From NCBI RefSeq assembly GCF_035987325.1, contig NZ_CP108488.1, positions 992,001 to 1,056,000 of the forward strand: DNA of 64,000 nt. The letters are read 5' to 3'. The position numbers were made by a program, and so were the translations under genes. Origin of the DNA: Streptomyces sp. NBC_01244 (GTDB lineage Bacteria > Actinomycetota > Actinomycetes > Streptomycetales > Streptomycetaceae). Shown here one piece after another: positions 26,357 through 34,150 of this stretch. Numbering within the stretch: the stretch's first letter is position 1; every line of letters begins with the position of its first letter. The notes beneath the pieces were generated by a model. The model was given only the letters and a program-made list of their open reading frames with translations, was not told the origin of the DNA and did no database searches.

Positions 26357-27162
26357 CGCGCGGTCTGCCGCTCCCGCCCGCCGGCCCCCGTCAGGGGTGG
26401 CAGCAGCGTCAGGTGCTCCTCGCGCACGAGCCCGAACCGCAGGGCGAGCCCGACGATCTCCTCCCGCTTGCCGTTGCGGCGGTCGCCCTTGCCGGGTTCG
26501 CGCGGGTCCGAGGCGCCGATGCGCAGCTTCTCCTCGGCGAGGTAGTCGATGTGCGAGCTGACCGCTCGCGCGGTCAGGGTGGCGCAGGCGGCGTGGCCCC
26601 TGAGCCGTTCGACGATCTGAGGCGTGGTGGGGACCGCGACGCGGGACTGGTCGCGCAGGCGCGGTTCGCAGAGCGCGAGGAGTACCAGGAAGTAGGTGGC
26701 CGTCTCGTCCAGCGAGTAGGCGGTGACCGTGAGGCGGCCCCAGGGGGCGCCCATGGCCTCCGGGTCCAGGTAGACGTGATCGGGAGCGAACACCTGGAAG
26801 GAGACGGGGACGTCGCTGCGGGTGGGCAGCACGACGCGCGAGAACTCGAACGGCACGGGTGCCCCGACGCGGCGGGGCGGGACCCTCAGGTACTCCCCGG
26901 CACCCTCCGGGTTCTCCACGAGGTAGCTGTGGGTGGTGCTGTGGTTCGTCAACTGCCAGTGGTCGTCGGTGACGCGGATCTCCCCGGCGAGGCGGGAGAT
27001 CGCCGCGTCGGCGAGGCGGAGCTCCACGGGGATCTTCGCGGATCCGCGTCCGAAGCGGGCGACTTCGCCCGGTCCGAGCCGTAACGTCACCGCATCGCCG
27101 TACGGTTCGCCGCCGTCGGCGCCACTGCACCCCTGCGGCAGATGGACGACCACCCCGCTCAC
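26353..27162 (-). CDS. FHA-domain protein coupled to the kinase
   Basis: A 269-residue cytoplasmic protein. Residues about 30-85 look like an FHA phosphothreonine-binding domain (EVARFGRG, then ISRLAGEIRVTDDHW and NHSTTHSYLVEN, giving the G-R, S-R and N-H-S positions). The C-terminal half contains a possible winged helix (TTPQIVERLRGH, AVSSHIDYLAEEKLRIG). GTG 27162 is chosen because GGGGGAGC sits 10 bp upstream; a TTG at 27207 is an alternative. The kinase probably phosphorylates or recruits this protein, giving a two-gene signalling unit. Confidence 0.75.
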   Translation of the reverse strand: MSGVVVHLPQGCSGADGGEPYGDAVTLRLGPGEVARFGRGSAKIPVELRLADAAISRLAGEIRVTDDHWQLTNHSTTHSYLVENPEGAGEYLRVPPRRVGAPVPFEFSRVVLPTRSDVPVSFQVFAPDHVYLDPEAMGAPWGRLTVTAYSLDETATYFLVLLALCEPRLRDQSRVAVPTTPQIVERLRGHAACATLTARAVSSHIDYLAEEKLRIGASDPREPGKGDRRNGKREEIVGLALRFGLVREEHLTLLPPLTGAGGRERQTAR

Positions 27163-27298
27163 CGCTCCCCCGTTCCACGCGTCGTGCCGGACCGACGAGT
27201 TGAACAATACTCATCTCTCAAGGGAGTTCATCGGCGCACTTCAGCCACTTCGGCCGGGACGGCCCGCCGGGTCGGACAGTCCGCACCGGCTGCCCCGG

Positions 27299-27328
27299 GA
27301 GCCCCTTCGAGCCCCCTCGAGCCCCTTG
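27299..27328. repeat. Three 10-bp tandem units
   Basis: GAGCCCCTTC, GAGCCCCCTC and GAGCCCCTTG are adjacent in the interval upstream of the FHA gene. Simple-sequence character; no function evident. Confidence 0.7.
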
Positions 27329-27503
27329 CCGGGAGGCTCTCCGGCCCTCTCCTCGCGGGCGGTTCCCCCTGTGGTCCCGGTCACTCCGATCCTCGTGCGG
27401 CGAAGGCGGTTTGGGGTCGTTTTCGACTCTCTGACGAGCGGTTCGGGGGAAGTTGTCGTGCCGCGGCGAGCGAGCGCGGCATACCGCCACCGCGGGCGGC
27501 CGT

Positions 27504-27551
27504 ACGGGATCCCGTCCTTGCGCCCCCCGTAGCGGACGTCCCGTACGGGAC
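27504..27551. promoter_or_regulatory. Two related palindromes upstream of the FHA-kinase operon
   Basis: ACGGGATCCCGT (27504-27515) and GTCCCGTACGGGAC (27538-27551) are perfect palindromes sharing the ACGGGA/TCCCGT half-site. They lie in the 484-bp gap between the end of the GH43-like gene and the FHA gene, both on the minus strand, so they could be operators of the signalling operon or terminator stems of the GH43-like gene. The rest of this gap (27163-27646) shows no gene. Confidence 0.4.
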
Positions 27552-27646
27552 CTGCCGGGGTGGGGAAGGTCACCGTGCCCGCAGGGTCGCGGCCCCACGA
27601 AACCGCCCTTTCGCCCCTTTCACTTGGCGCGATCCGCACTCCGGGT

Positions 27647-29674
27647 TCACAGTGCGGGACGGCCCGATACGACGGGTGCGACCGCCCGGTCACCGAAGGC
27701 CGTCCACGGCCGCCACCCGCCGCTCGGCCGATCCTGGACGCGGGTGCGCATCCGGCCGTCGGTGGTGACGGCGAAGACGTGCGTGCGCCCGGTGGGGTCG
27801 GACGCGACGGCGGGCGTGGCGGCGAGCCCGATACCGGGCTCCCCGAACTCCCCGCCGGAATCCCAGCTTCCACCGGGGGTGGTCTGCCAACGGTGGCCGA
27901 GTCGGCCACCTCCGGGCGTCAGCGAGAACGCCTCGAGGCGGCCGTCGGCGTTGGCGGTGAACGCCGGGGCGGCGGCGCTCCAGCCGAACATCGGCAGCCA
28001 TGCATCCCAGCCTCCGTTCGGCACGGACTGCCGCCGGCTGAAGGTTCCCACGCCCGACGGTCCGATCGCGGCGACGGTGAGCCGGCCGCTACCGTCCCTG
28101 GCAACGCGCGGCGCGGCACCGGACGCGGTGCCGAAGCGCTGCCACGCGGGGGTCCAGGCGCCACCCGGGGTCTCCTGCCACCGGTGGAAGATCCCGGCGC
28201 CGCCGGGAGCGAGGGCGAAGACCTCGAGCCGGCCGTCGGCGTTGGCCGCGACCACCGGTGGCGCGCCCGCGGCGCCGCCGAAGCCCGCCTCCCACGGGTC
28301 CCAGGCCCGGGACCCCGACGCCGCTTGCCGCCGCCGGGCGACGGACGCGCCGCCGGGGCTCAGGGCGAACGCCTCCAGTCTGCCGTCGGCGTCGCGGGCG
28401 ACGGCGGGGGCGGCTCCGGCCGGCCCGCCGAACTCCTCCCAGTCGTACCAGCCGCCGTCCGGCCGCTCGGCCCGGTGGTGCAGGTTGGCACCCTCCGGGG
28501 CGAGCGAGAACACCTCGAGCGCGCCGCCGGCGTTGCGCCCGAGCGTGGGCACCGCACCGGCCGGCCCGCCGAACGTCTCCCACGGCGACCAGGTGTCGGT
28601 GTCCGGGTCGAGCTGGACGCGCCGGAGCATCGAGTGGTCGGCGGCGTCGAGCGCGAACACCGTGAGGCGGCCGGCGGCGTCGAGTGCGGCCACCGGGTTG
28701 TCCGCGCTCTGCCACGGCGGTGGTGTGTCCCGCCACTGGAGGGGCGCCACGTGCAACCCGTGGCGGAACCAGCCCGCGGCGCAGGCGTACCAGGCCTCCC
28801 CGTCGGCGATCACCTCCACGGCGTGACCGGCCACGTGGCCCGCGTACCCGGTGAGGTCGAAGTGGAAGGGATCCCGGGACGCCAGCACGTCCGTACCCTC
28901 GTAGCCGCCCCTCGGGCCGATGAACAGGTAGTACCAGCCGTCCCGTTCGACGACGTACGGCGACTCGGTGACCGAGACGGTCGCGTACGTGGTCGTGTCG
29001 GTGAAGGCGACGCCCGGCTCGCTCCAGTGCACCAGGTCGGCGGAGCGCCTGTGGGCCACGACGTGCCGGCCGCCCGGGCTCGAAAGTTCCGTGTAGTACA
29101 TGACCCACTGGCCGCCGGCCCGCAGCACCATCGGGTCGCGGGCCGCGATCCCGCGGAACAGCGGGCCGGACGGCTCGCGCGTCCAGGTGAACAGATCGTC
29201 CGACGTGGCGAGGCTGATCGCGGCGCCGTCCGCGCCGCCGCCCGCGTAGAACATCCAGAACCTGCCGCCGGCCTCGATGACATGCGGGGCCCACAGGTGC
29301 TCCTCGCCGTGGTAGCCCGGGTCGACGGTCAGCGCGTCGGCGTGGGTGGTCCAGGGGCCGTACGGGGCGGGCGCGGAGGCGTGCGCGAAGGAGACCTCCG
29401 CGGCACTGTCCGGCGCCTCGCCGGGCGCCGCGCTGTTGCCGACGATGCTGAACAGGTGCCACCGGCCGTTCGCCCGGATCAGGGTGTGGTCGTTGAGGTA
29501 GCGGCGCCGGCCGGGCGTGGAGGGGTCGTAGACGTGGGTGAAGGAACCGGCGCCCACCCACTGGGACGCCGTCCCTGGGGCAGAGGTCGCTGCTGCGGCA
29601 CGGCCCGAGAGCGGGAGCGCGAGGGCTCCCGCTCCGGCCGCGCGCAGCAGGTGGCGCCTGCTGAACGGATGCAC
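27647..29674 (-). CDS. Tat-exported GH43-like glycosidase with seven-bladed lectin propeller
   Basis: A 675-residue protein with a twin-arginine signal (SRRHLLRAAGAGALAL). Residues 40-330 form a five-bladed GH43/GH32-type propeller: FTHVYDPSTPG, APHVIEAGGRFWMFYAGGG, RDPMVLRAGGQWVMYYTE and VTESPYVVERDGWYYLF, giving the Asp/Asp/Glu residues of the clan. Residues 340-675 hold seven copies of a GRLEVFALxP blade, a PLL/tectonin-like propeller also present in the next genes. GTG 29674 follows GGAGCC. Probably an arabinan- or glycan-acting enzyme anchored by its lectin part. Downstream member of the M23/lysozyme-like operon (28-bp gap). Confidence 0.75.
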   Translation of the reverse strand: MHPFSRRHLLRAAGAGALALPLSGRAAAATSAPGTASQWVGAGSFTHVYDPSTPGRRRYLNDHTLIRANGRWHLFSIVGNSAAPGEAPDSAAEVSFAHASAPAPYGPWTTHADALTVDPGYHGEEHLWAPHVIEAGGRFWMFYAGGGADGAAISLATSDDLFTWTREPSGPLFRGIAARDPMVLRAGGQWVMYYTELSSPGGRHVVAHRRSADLVHWSEPGVAFTDTTTYATVSVTESPYVVERDGWYYLFIGPRGGYEGTDVLASRDPFHFDLTGYAGHVAGHAVEVIADGEAWYACAAGWFRHGLHVAPLQWRDTPPPWQSADNPVAALDAAGRLTVFALDAADHSMLRRVQLDPDTDTWSPWETFGGPAGAVPTLGRNAGGALEVFSLAPEGANLHHRAERPDGGWYDWEEFGGPAGAAPAVARDADGRLEAFALSPGGASVARRRQAASGSRAWDPWEAGFGGAAGAPPVVAANADGRLEVFALAPGGAGIFHRWQETPGGAWTPAWQRFGTASGAAPRVARDGSGRLTVAAIGPSGVGTFSRRQSVPNGGWDAWLPMFGWSAAAPAFTANADGRLEAFSLTPGGGRLGHRWQTTPGGSWDSGGEFGEPGIGLAATPAVASDPTGRTHVFAVTTDGRMRTRVQDRPSGGWRPWTAFGDRAVAPVVSGRPAL

Positions 29675-29702
29675 GAGAAGGCTCCAGATGGAACGTTTAC
29701 CG

Positions 29703-31178
29703 TCAGTTGATTGCCGGTCCGGCGGTGTCTTTGAGCCAGCCCCACGGGGACCAGGTGGAGAAGTCGGTCTGCCAACGGTGGTAGACCCCGGTGGGATTGG
29801 TCCCGAAGACCTCGATCCGGCCGTCGGCGTTGGCCACGGCGGTGATCTCCGTGCCACCACCGCCGAAGGACTCCCAGGGGTGGTAAGGGGCGTTCACACC
29901 GGTCTGCCACATGTGCCGGGCCTCGCTGCCGTTGATCGCGAACACCTCGACCCGTCCGTCCACCGTGCGCTGACTCGTCAACTGCGAGTTCGCAAGACCA
30001 CCGGTGTCCTCCCAACCCGACCAACCGGTCGGGCTGGTCTGGTATCTGTGGAAGACGCCGACGGGCCCGGAAGCGAACACCTCGAGCCGGCCGTCCAGGT
30101 TGTGATCCACCGTCAGGTCATGACCACCGATACCGAAGTCCTCCCAGGCAGACCAGCCACCATTCACGGACTCCTGGTACAGATGCTGGAAGACCTCGCC
30201 ATTGAGAGCGAACACCTCAAGCCGGCCGTCGGACGCCTTCGCCAGCTCGATACGGCTCTTCCCAGGGCCACCGCCAGTGCCCTCCCAGCCCGACCAACCA
30301 CCGTTGGGAGCCGTCTGGAACCGGTGGAACACGTTCTCGGGACCGGAAGCGAAGACCTCAAGCCGCCCATCGCCATTGGAACCCACGGCGACGTCACGAC
30401 CACCCTCGCCGAAGTTCTCCCAGCCCGACCAACCACCCGACGGCTGATTCTGATAACGGTGCTGAAGAACCTGCCCGTTGATCGCGAACACCTCCAGCCG
30501 GCCATCGGCATTCGGCCCGATCGCCAGCTCCGCGCCCTGGGGCCCCGCAATGAACTCCCAAGCCGACCAGGCACCGTTGACGCTCTCCTGCCAAGCATGA
30601 TGCACACCATCAATGCCCGCCGCGAACACCTCAAGACGCCCGTCCACCGACCGCGCCGACACCACACGACCCGACTCCGCGGGATACACCAACGGCGCAG
30701 GACCAGGCCCGGGGTGACCAAGACGGTCCACGGCGGCGCGCGCCGTGGCCATGTGCCGCTGATGGTGGCTCTGGTTGTAGGTGGACCAAGGGCTCCAGTC
30801 CGTGCCCCCGGAGGATATCCGGAAGGTCTCGTTCGCATTGCACTGCGCGTCGTAGGCACAGGCGTCGCTGACTTCGGCGTGCCAGTAGTCGTTGATCTGC
30901 CACAGACCACGGTCGGTGGACGGGGGCGTGTTGTTCGTGACGTTGTACGCCTGCGGATTGCAGCTGGACTCCGCCAGGGCGACGGCGACGGCGGTTACCA
31001 GGCTCTCGCCCCGGAAGCCCGCGTTGTACCCGACCTCCGCACACAGATCGCTCGCGGCGGCGGCGGAGGCCGGCTGCGTGACGCCGCCCATGATTCCCGC
31101 CGCCACGCACAGGGAGACGAACGCGGACAGAATGACGCGGTGGGGCGCTCTCCTTCGAGCGCACTGTGTGGCTCTCAT
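29703..31178 (-). CDS. Secreted lysozyme-like transglycosylase with lectin propeller
   Basis: A 491-residue protein. After a signal peptide (VILSAFVSLCVAAGIMGG) residues 42-155 resemble an SLT/goose-lysozyme-like domain: VAVALAESSCNP (Glu70 catalytic) and DRGLWQINDYWH. Four cysteines suggest disulfides. Residues 160-491 are seven blades of about 47 residues, each with DGRLEVFA(S/I)G and a GGWSGWE turn. This propeller is nearly identical, DNA included, to that of the adjacent M23 gene. ATG 31178 follows GAGGAGACGGCAG, 11 bp after the upstream stop. Likely action: cleavage of peptidoglycan glycan strands. Confidence 0.8.
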   Translation of the reverse strand: MRATQCARRRAPHRVILSAFVSLCVAAGIMGGVTQPASAAAASDLCAEVGYNAGFRGESLVTAVAVALAESSCNPQAYNVTNNTPPSTDRGLWQINDYWHAEVSDACAYDAQCNANETFRISSGGTDWSPWSTYNQSHHQRHMATARAAVDRLGHPGPGPAPLVYPAESGRVVSARSVDGRLEVFAAGIDGVHHAWQESVNGAWSAWEFIAGPQGAELAIGPNADGRLEVFAINGQVLQHRYQNQPSGGWSGWENFGEGGRDVAVGSNGDGRLEVFASGPENVFHRFQTAPNGGWSGWEGTGGGPGKSRIELAKASDGRLEVFALNGEVFQHLYQESVNGGWSAWEDFGIGGHDLTVDHNLDGRLEVFASGPVGVFHRYQTSPTGWSGWEDTGGLANSQLTSQRTVDGRVEVFAINGSEARHMWQTGVNAPYHPWESFGGGGTEITAVANADGRIEVFGTNPTGVYHRWQTDFSTWSPWGWLKDTAGPAIN

Positions 31179-32194
31179 CTGCCGTCTCCTCAGTCGATTG
31201 CCGGTCCGGCGGTGTCTTTGAGCCAGCCCCACGGGGACCAGGTGGAGAAGTCGGTCTGCCAACGGTGGTAGACCCCGGTGGGATTGGTCCCGAAGACCTC
31301 GATCCGGCCGTCGGCGTTGGCCACGGCGGTGATCTCCGTGCCACCACCACCGAAGGACTCCCACGGGTGATACGAGGCGTTCACCCCCGTCTGCCACATG
31401 TGCTGGGCGTCACTCCCGTTGATCGCGAACACCTCGACCCGCCCGTCCACCGCGCGCTGACTCGTCAACTGCGAGTTCGCAAGACCACCGGTCTCCTCCC
31501 AGCCCGACCAACTCGTCGGGCCGGTCTGATACCGATGGAAGACACCGACCGGCCCGGAAGCGAACACCTCAAGACGCCCGTCCAGATTGTGATCGACCGT
31601 CACATCACGACCACCGATACCGAAGTCCTCCCACGCCGACCAACCACCATTCACGGACTCCTGGTACAGATGCCGGAAGACCTCACCGTTCAGGGCGAAC
31701 ACCTCAAGCCGGCCGTCCGGCGCCTTGGCCATCTCGATACGGCTCTTCCCCGGGCCAACGCCCGTCCCCTCCCAGCCCGACCAGCCACCGTTCGCGGCCG
31801 TCTGGAACCGGTGGAACACGTTCTCGGGACCGGAAGCGAAGACCTCAAGCCGCCCATCGCCATTGGAACCCACGGCGACGTCACGACCACCCTCGCCGAA
31901 GTTCTCCCAGCCCGACCAACCACCCGAAGGCTGGTTCTGATAACGGTGCTGAAGAACCTGCCCATTGATCGCGAACAGCTCAAGCCGGCCGTCCGCGTTC
32001 GGCCCGATCGCCAACTCCGCACCCTTGGGCCCCGCAATGAACTCCCACGCCGACCAAGCACCGTTGGCGCTCTCCTGCCAGGCATGATGCACACCATCCG
32101 CCCCGGCCGCGAACACCTCAAGACGCCCATCCACCGACCGCGCCGACACCACACGACCCGACTCCGCCGGATACACCAACGGCGCAGGACCAGG
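29706..32194. repeat. 1002-bp direct repeat: two copies of the propeller module
   Basis: The blocks 29706-30707 and 31193-32194 have equal length and align without a gap by eye, differing by scattered, mainly third-position changes. Each encodes the complete seven-bladed propeller plus the linker (PAPLVYPAESGRVVSARS), while the sequence beyond 30707 and 32194 (the catalytic heads) is unrelated. This is a recent module duplication or gene conversion between neighbouring genes. Confidence 0.9.
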
Positions 32195-32749
32195 AGGGTT
32201 GCCGGGTACGCAGGGCATGTCGATGCCACGTTCCGCCAGGTAGGGAATCGGGTCGACGCGCACGGACGCGCCCGCGTTCCCCCAGACCCGAAGGTGGAGA
32301 TGGGGCCCGCTGGACTGGCCCTCGCTGCCCATCAGCGCGATCTGCTGCCCGGCGCTCACACGGTCGCCCTCCTGGACGTCCCGCCGGTACATGTGGCCGT
32401 ACTCGGTGATGGTGCCGTCGGGGTGGAGGATGCGGATCCACTGCCCGTAGCCGGGTTCGTATCCCGAGATGGTCACCTCGCCGTCACCGACCGCGTAGAT
32501 CGGGGTGCCGCGGTCGTTGGCGATGTCGATGCCGTTGTGCTCCCAGCTGTAGTACTGGGTGATGTCACCGGCGGCCGGGCAGGCGGCGGCGAAACCGGCG
32601 GCCCCGGCCGGGACCGGGGAGGAAGCGGTCTGCGCCCCGGCCGGTGAGGCGACGGCGAGCCCCGGTGCGAGGATCACGGTCAGCGCGAGAAGAATCCCGA
32701 GCACCCGCCCGGGCAACTGCCCGGACGTGCCTCGGGTAGACACGGACAT
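31190..32749 (-). CDS. Secreted M23 peptidase with lectin propeller
   Basis: A 519-residue protein: signal peptide (LGILLALTVILAPGLAVA), then an M23/lysostaphin-type domain at residues about 55-185 with zinc ligands HNGID (His71, Asp75) and PHLHLRVW (His150, His152), and the same seven-bladed propeller at 190-519. The peptidase would cut peptide crosslinks in the wall, complementing the lysozyme-like protein encoded next. ATG 32749 (or GTG 32752) follows a GGGGGGACC stretch; the upstream esterase ends 17 bp before, so all four genes from 33744 down to 27647 may be one operon. Confidence 0.85.
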   Translation of the reverse strand: MSVSTRGTSGQLPGRVLGILLALTVILAPGLAVASPAGAQTASSPVPAGAAGFAAACPAAGDITQYYSWEHNGIDIANDRGTPIYAVGDGEVTISGYEPGYGQWIRILHPDGTITEYGHMYRRDVQEGDRVSAGQQIALMGSEGQSSGPHLHLRVWGNAGASVRVDPIPYLAERGIDMPCVPGNPPGPAPLVYPAESGRVVSARSVDGRLEVFAAGADGVHHAWQESANGAWSAWEFIAGPKGAELAIGPNADGRLELFAINGQVLQHRYQNQPSGGWSGWENFGEGGRDVAVGSNGDGRLEVFASGPENVFHRFQTAANGGWSGWEGTGVGPGKSRIEMAKAPDGRLEVFALNGEVFRHLYQESVNGGWSAWEDFGIGGRDVTVDHNLDGRLEVFASGPVGVFHRYQTGPTSWSGWEETGGLANSQLTSQRAVDGRVEVFAINGSDAQHMWQTGVNASYHPWESFGGGGTEITAVANADGRIEVFGTNPTGVYHRWQTDFSTWSPWGWLKDTAGPAID

Positions 32750-32766
32750 CACGCGAGGTCCCCCCG

Positions 32767-33744
32767 TCACGCCTTGCGCAGGCGGTCGATGACGCCGTTG
32801 ATGTCGTCCTGCAGCAGATTCCGGCGCACCCAGTGGCCGCCGTCCACCTCGTGTTGCTCGTAGGGGATGCCCGCGCGGTCGAGGTTCCACTTGAACTCCC
32901 GCTGGGTGGCGAGCACCAGGGTCTCGTTGGCGTAACCCTGGATGTCCTGGGGGCTGGTGCCGGCGACCAGGAAGACCCGCTTGTGCCGGTAGCTCTCGAT
33001 GCGCTCGCACGGGTTGTCCGCGCTGACCCGGGCCTGGTCCCAGAAGGGCACGCCGTAGATGCTCCCTCCGTTCAGTTCCACAGCGGCGGAGGAGGCGTTG
33101 GCCCAGTGGGTCACCAGGTCACCATTGCCCCCGCGCAGGTTGGCCGGGCCGGAGTGGGCGCTGACCGAGGCGAAGTGCCCGTAGTACTTGGCCGCGTACT
33201 TCAGGGCACCGAAGCCGCCCATGGAGAACCCGGAGACGGCGCGGCCGTCGTACTCGGCGTAGGTGCGGAAGTTCGCGTCGATCCACGGGATCAGCTGCCC
33301 GATGTGGAAGTGCTCCCAGTTCCGGGCGCCGATATTGGAGCTCAAAGCGTTGGAGTACCAGCCGGCGCGCCCACCGTCGGGCATCACGACGATGAGGTTC
33401 TTCCAGGCCGTCAGACCCCGGATGTCGTGGTGCGCGTCGAAGGTGATGAAGTCCTCCAGGCCACCGTGGAGCAGGTAGAGGACGGGGTAGCGGCGCCCGC
33501 TGGTGTGGTAGCCGTCGGGGAGCAGCACGTTGACGGCCGGGGTCCAGCCGCCGATGGCGGAGGTCTGGAACCGGTAGTACCACATCCGGTGATCCTGCTC
33601 GTTGCGTTCCGTGACGCGCAGGTCGTCGGCCGCCGACGCCGCCGACGCCGACGCGAGAACGCCGCCGGCTCCCAGGGCCACCGCGGCGGTGAGCCCGCCG
33701 GCGGACTTGAGGATGCTCCTGCGGGTGGGGTCCTGCGTGGTCAA
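32767..33744 (-). CDS. Tat-exported esterase of the antigen-85/esterase D fold
   Basis: A 325-residue secreted alpha/beta hydrolase. The Tat signal TRRSILKSAGG leads to a mature enzyme with YLLHGG (oxyanion loop), the nucleophile elbow SGFSMGGFGAL and a C-terminal VDGGHWVRRN histidine. Such enzymes are acyltransferases or feruloyl/acetyl esterases; removing acyl groups from plant or cell-wall glycans fits the neighbours. TTG 33744 is selected as start because AGGAGGTCACC precedes it exactly and no ATG/GTG is better placed. A paralogue lies at 37772-38881. Confidence 0.82.
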   Translation of the reverse strand: MTTQDPTRRSILKSAGGLTAAVALGAGGVLASASAASAADDLRVTERNEQDHRMWYYRFQTSAIGGWTPAVNVLLPDGYHTSGRRYPVLYLLHGGLEDFITFDAHHDIRGLTAWKNLIVVMPDGGRAGWYSNALSSNIGARNWEHFHIGQLIPWIDANFRTYAEYDGRAVSGFSMGGFGALKYAAKYYGHFASVSAHSGPANLRGGNGDLVTHWANASSAAVELNGGSIYGVPFWDQARVSADNPCERIESYRHKRVFLVAGTSPQDIQGYANETLVLATQREFKWNLDRAGIPYEQHEVDGGHWVRRNLLQDDINGVIDRLRKA

Positions 33745-33875
33745 GGTGACCTCCTGTGGGCGAGCTGGCTGGTGACCCGGCTGCCGCCCCAGCGGCACCG
33801 GCGGTTTGGAAGCTAGCGAGCCCCGCCCGGGAGGAGTATCCGGAACCTTACGGACTGACAGAACCAGCTCGCGTC

Positions 33876-33975
33876 CTCTAGGGCCTGTGTGATGACGTGA
33901 CCGCAACTCGCCGATGCTCAGTGGAAGTTCATCGAGCCGTGGCTGCCGATCGCTAGATACGGCGGGCCTGAGGGG
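33876..33975 (+). mobile_element. IS5-like insertion sequence, left-end relic
   Basis: CTAG followed by GGCCTGTGTGATGACGTGA resembles a target site plus terminal repeat. A transposase N-terminal fragment follows at 33904-33975 (QLADAQWKFIEPWLPIARYG), typical of IS5-group DDE transposases. The start codon is lost and the rest of the element is absent. It occupies the 406-bp gap between the esterase and NlpC genes. Confidence 0.6.
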
Positions 33976-34150
33976 CAAAGCGTCGCGAGCCTTAGCGGGA
34001 GGGGCCGCGGGTGACCATCCGTAATTCTCCGGATCCTCGGGCCGTGTCCCTCTCGGTAGCTTTCGGCGCGATCACGCTGTGACCCGGCGCGACCGCGGCG
34101 GGTCCCCATTTCCGTAAGTGCCTCGTACCGCTACCGACCAGGAGCCCGAT

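Noticed and set aside
33980..34150. Possible c-di-AMP (ydaO) riboswitch before the NlpC/P60 gene, as known for Streptomyces wall hydrolases
   Set aside because: GATCACGCTGTGACCCG and a few G/C blocks are suggestive, but I cannot find the conserved ydaO core in order; a covariance-model search would decide.
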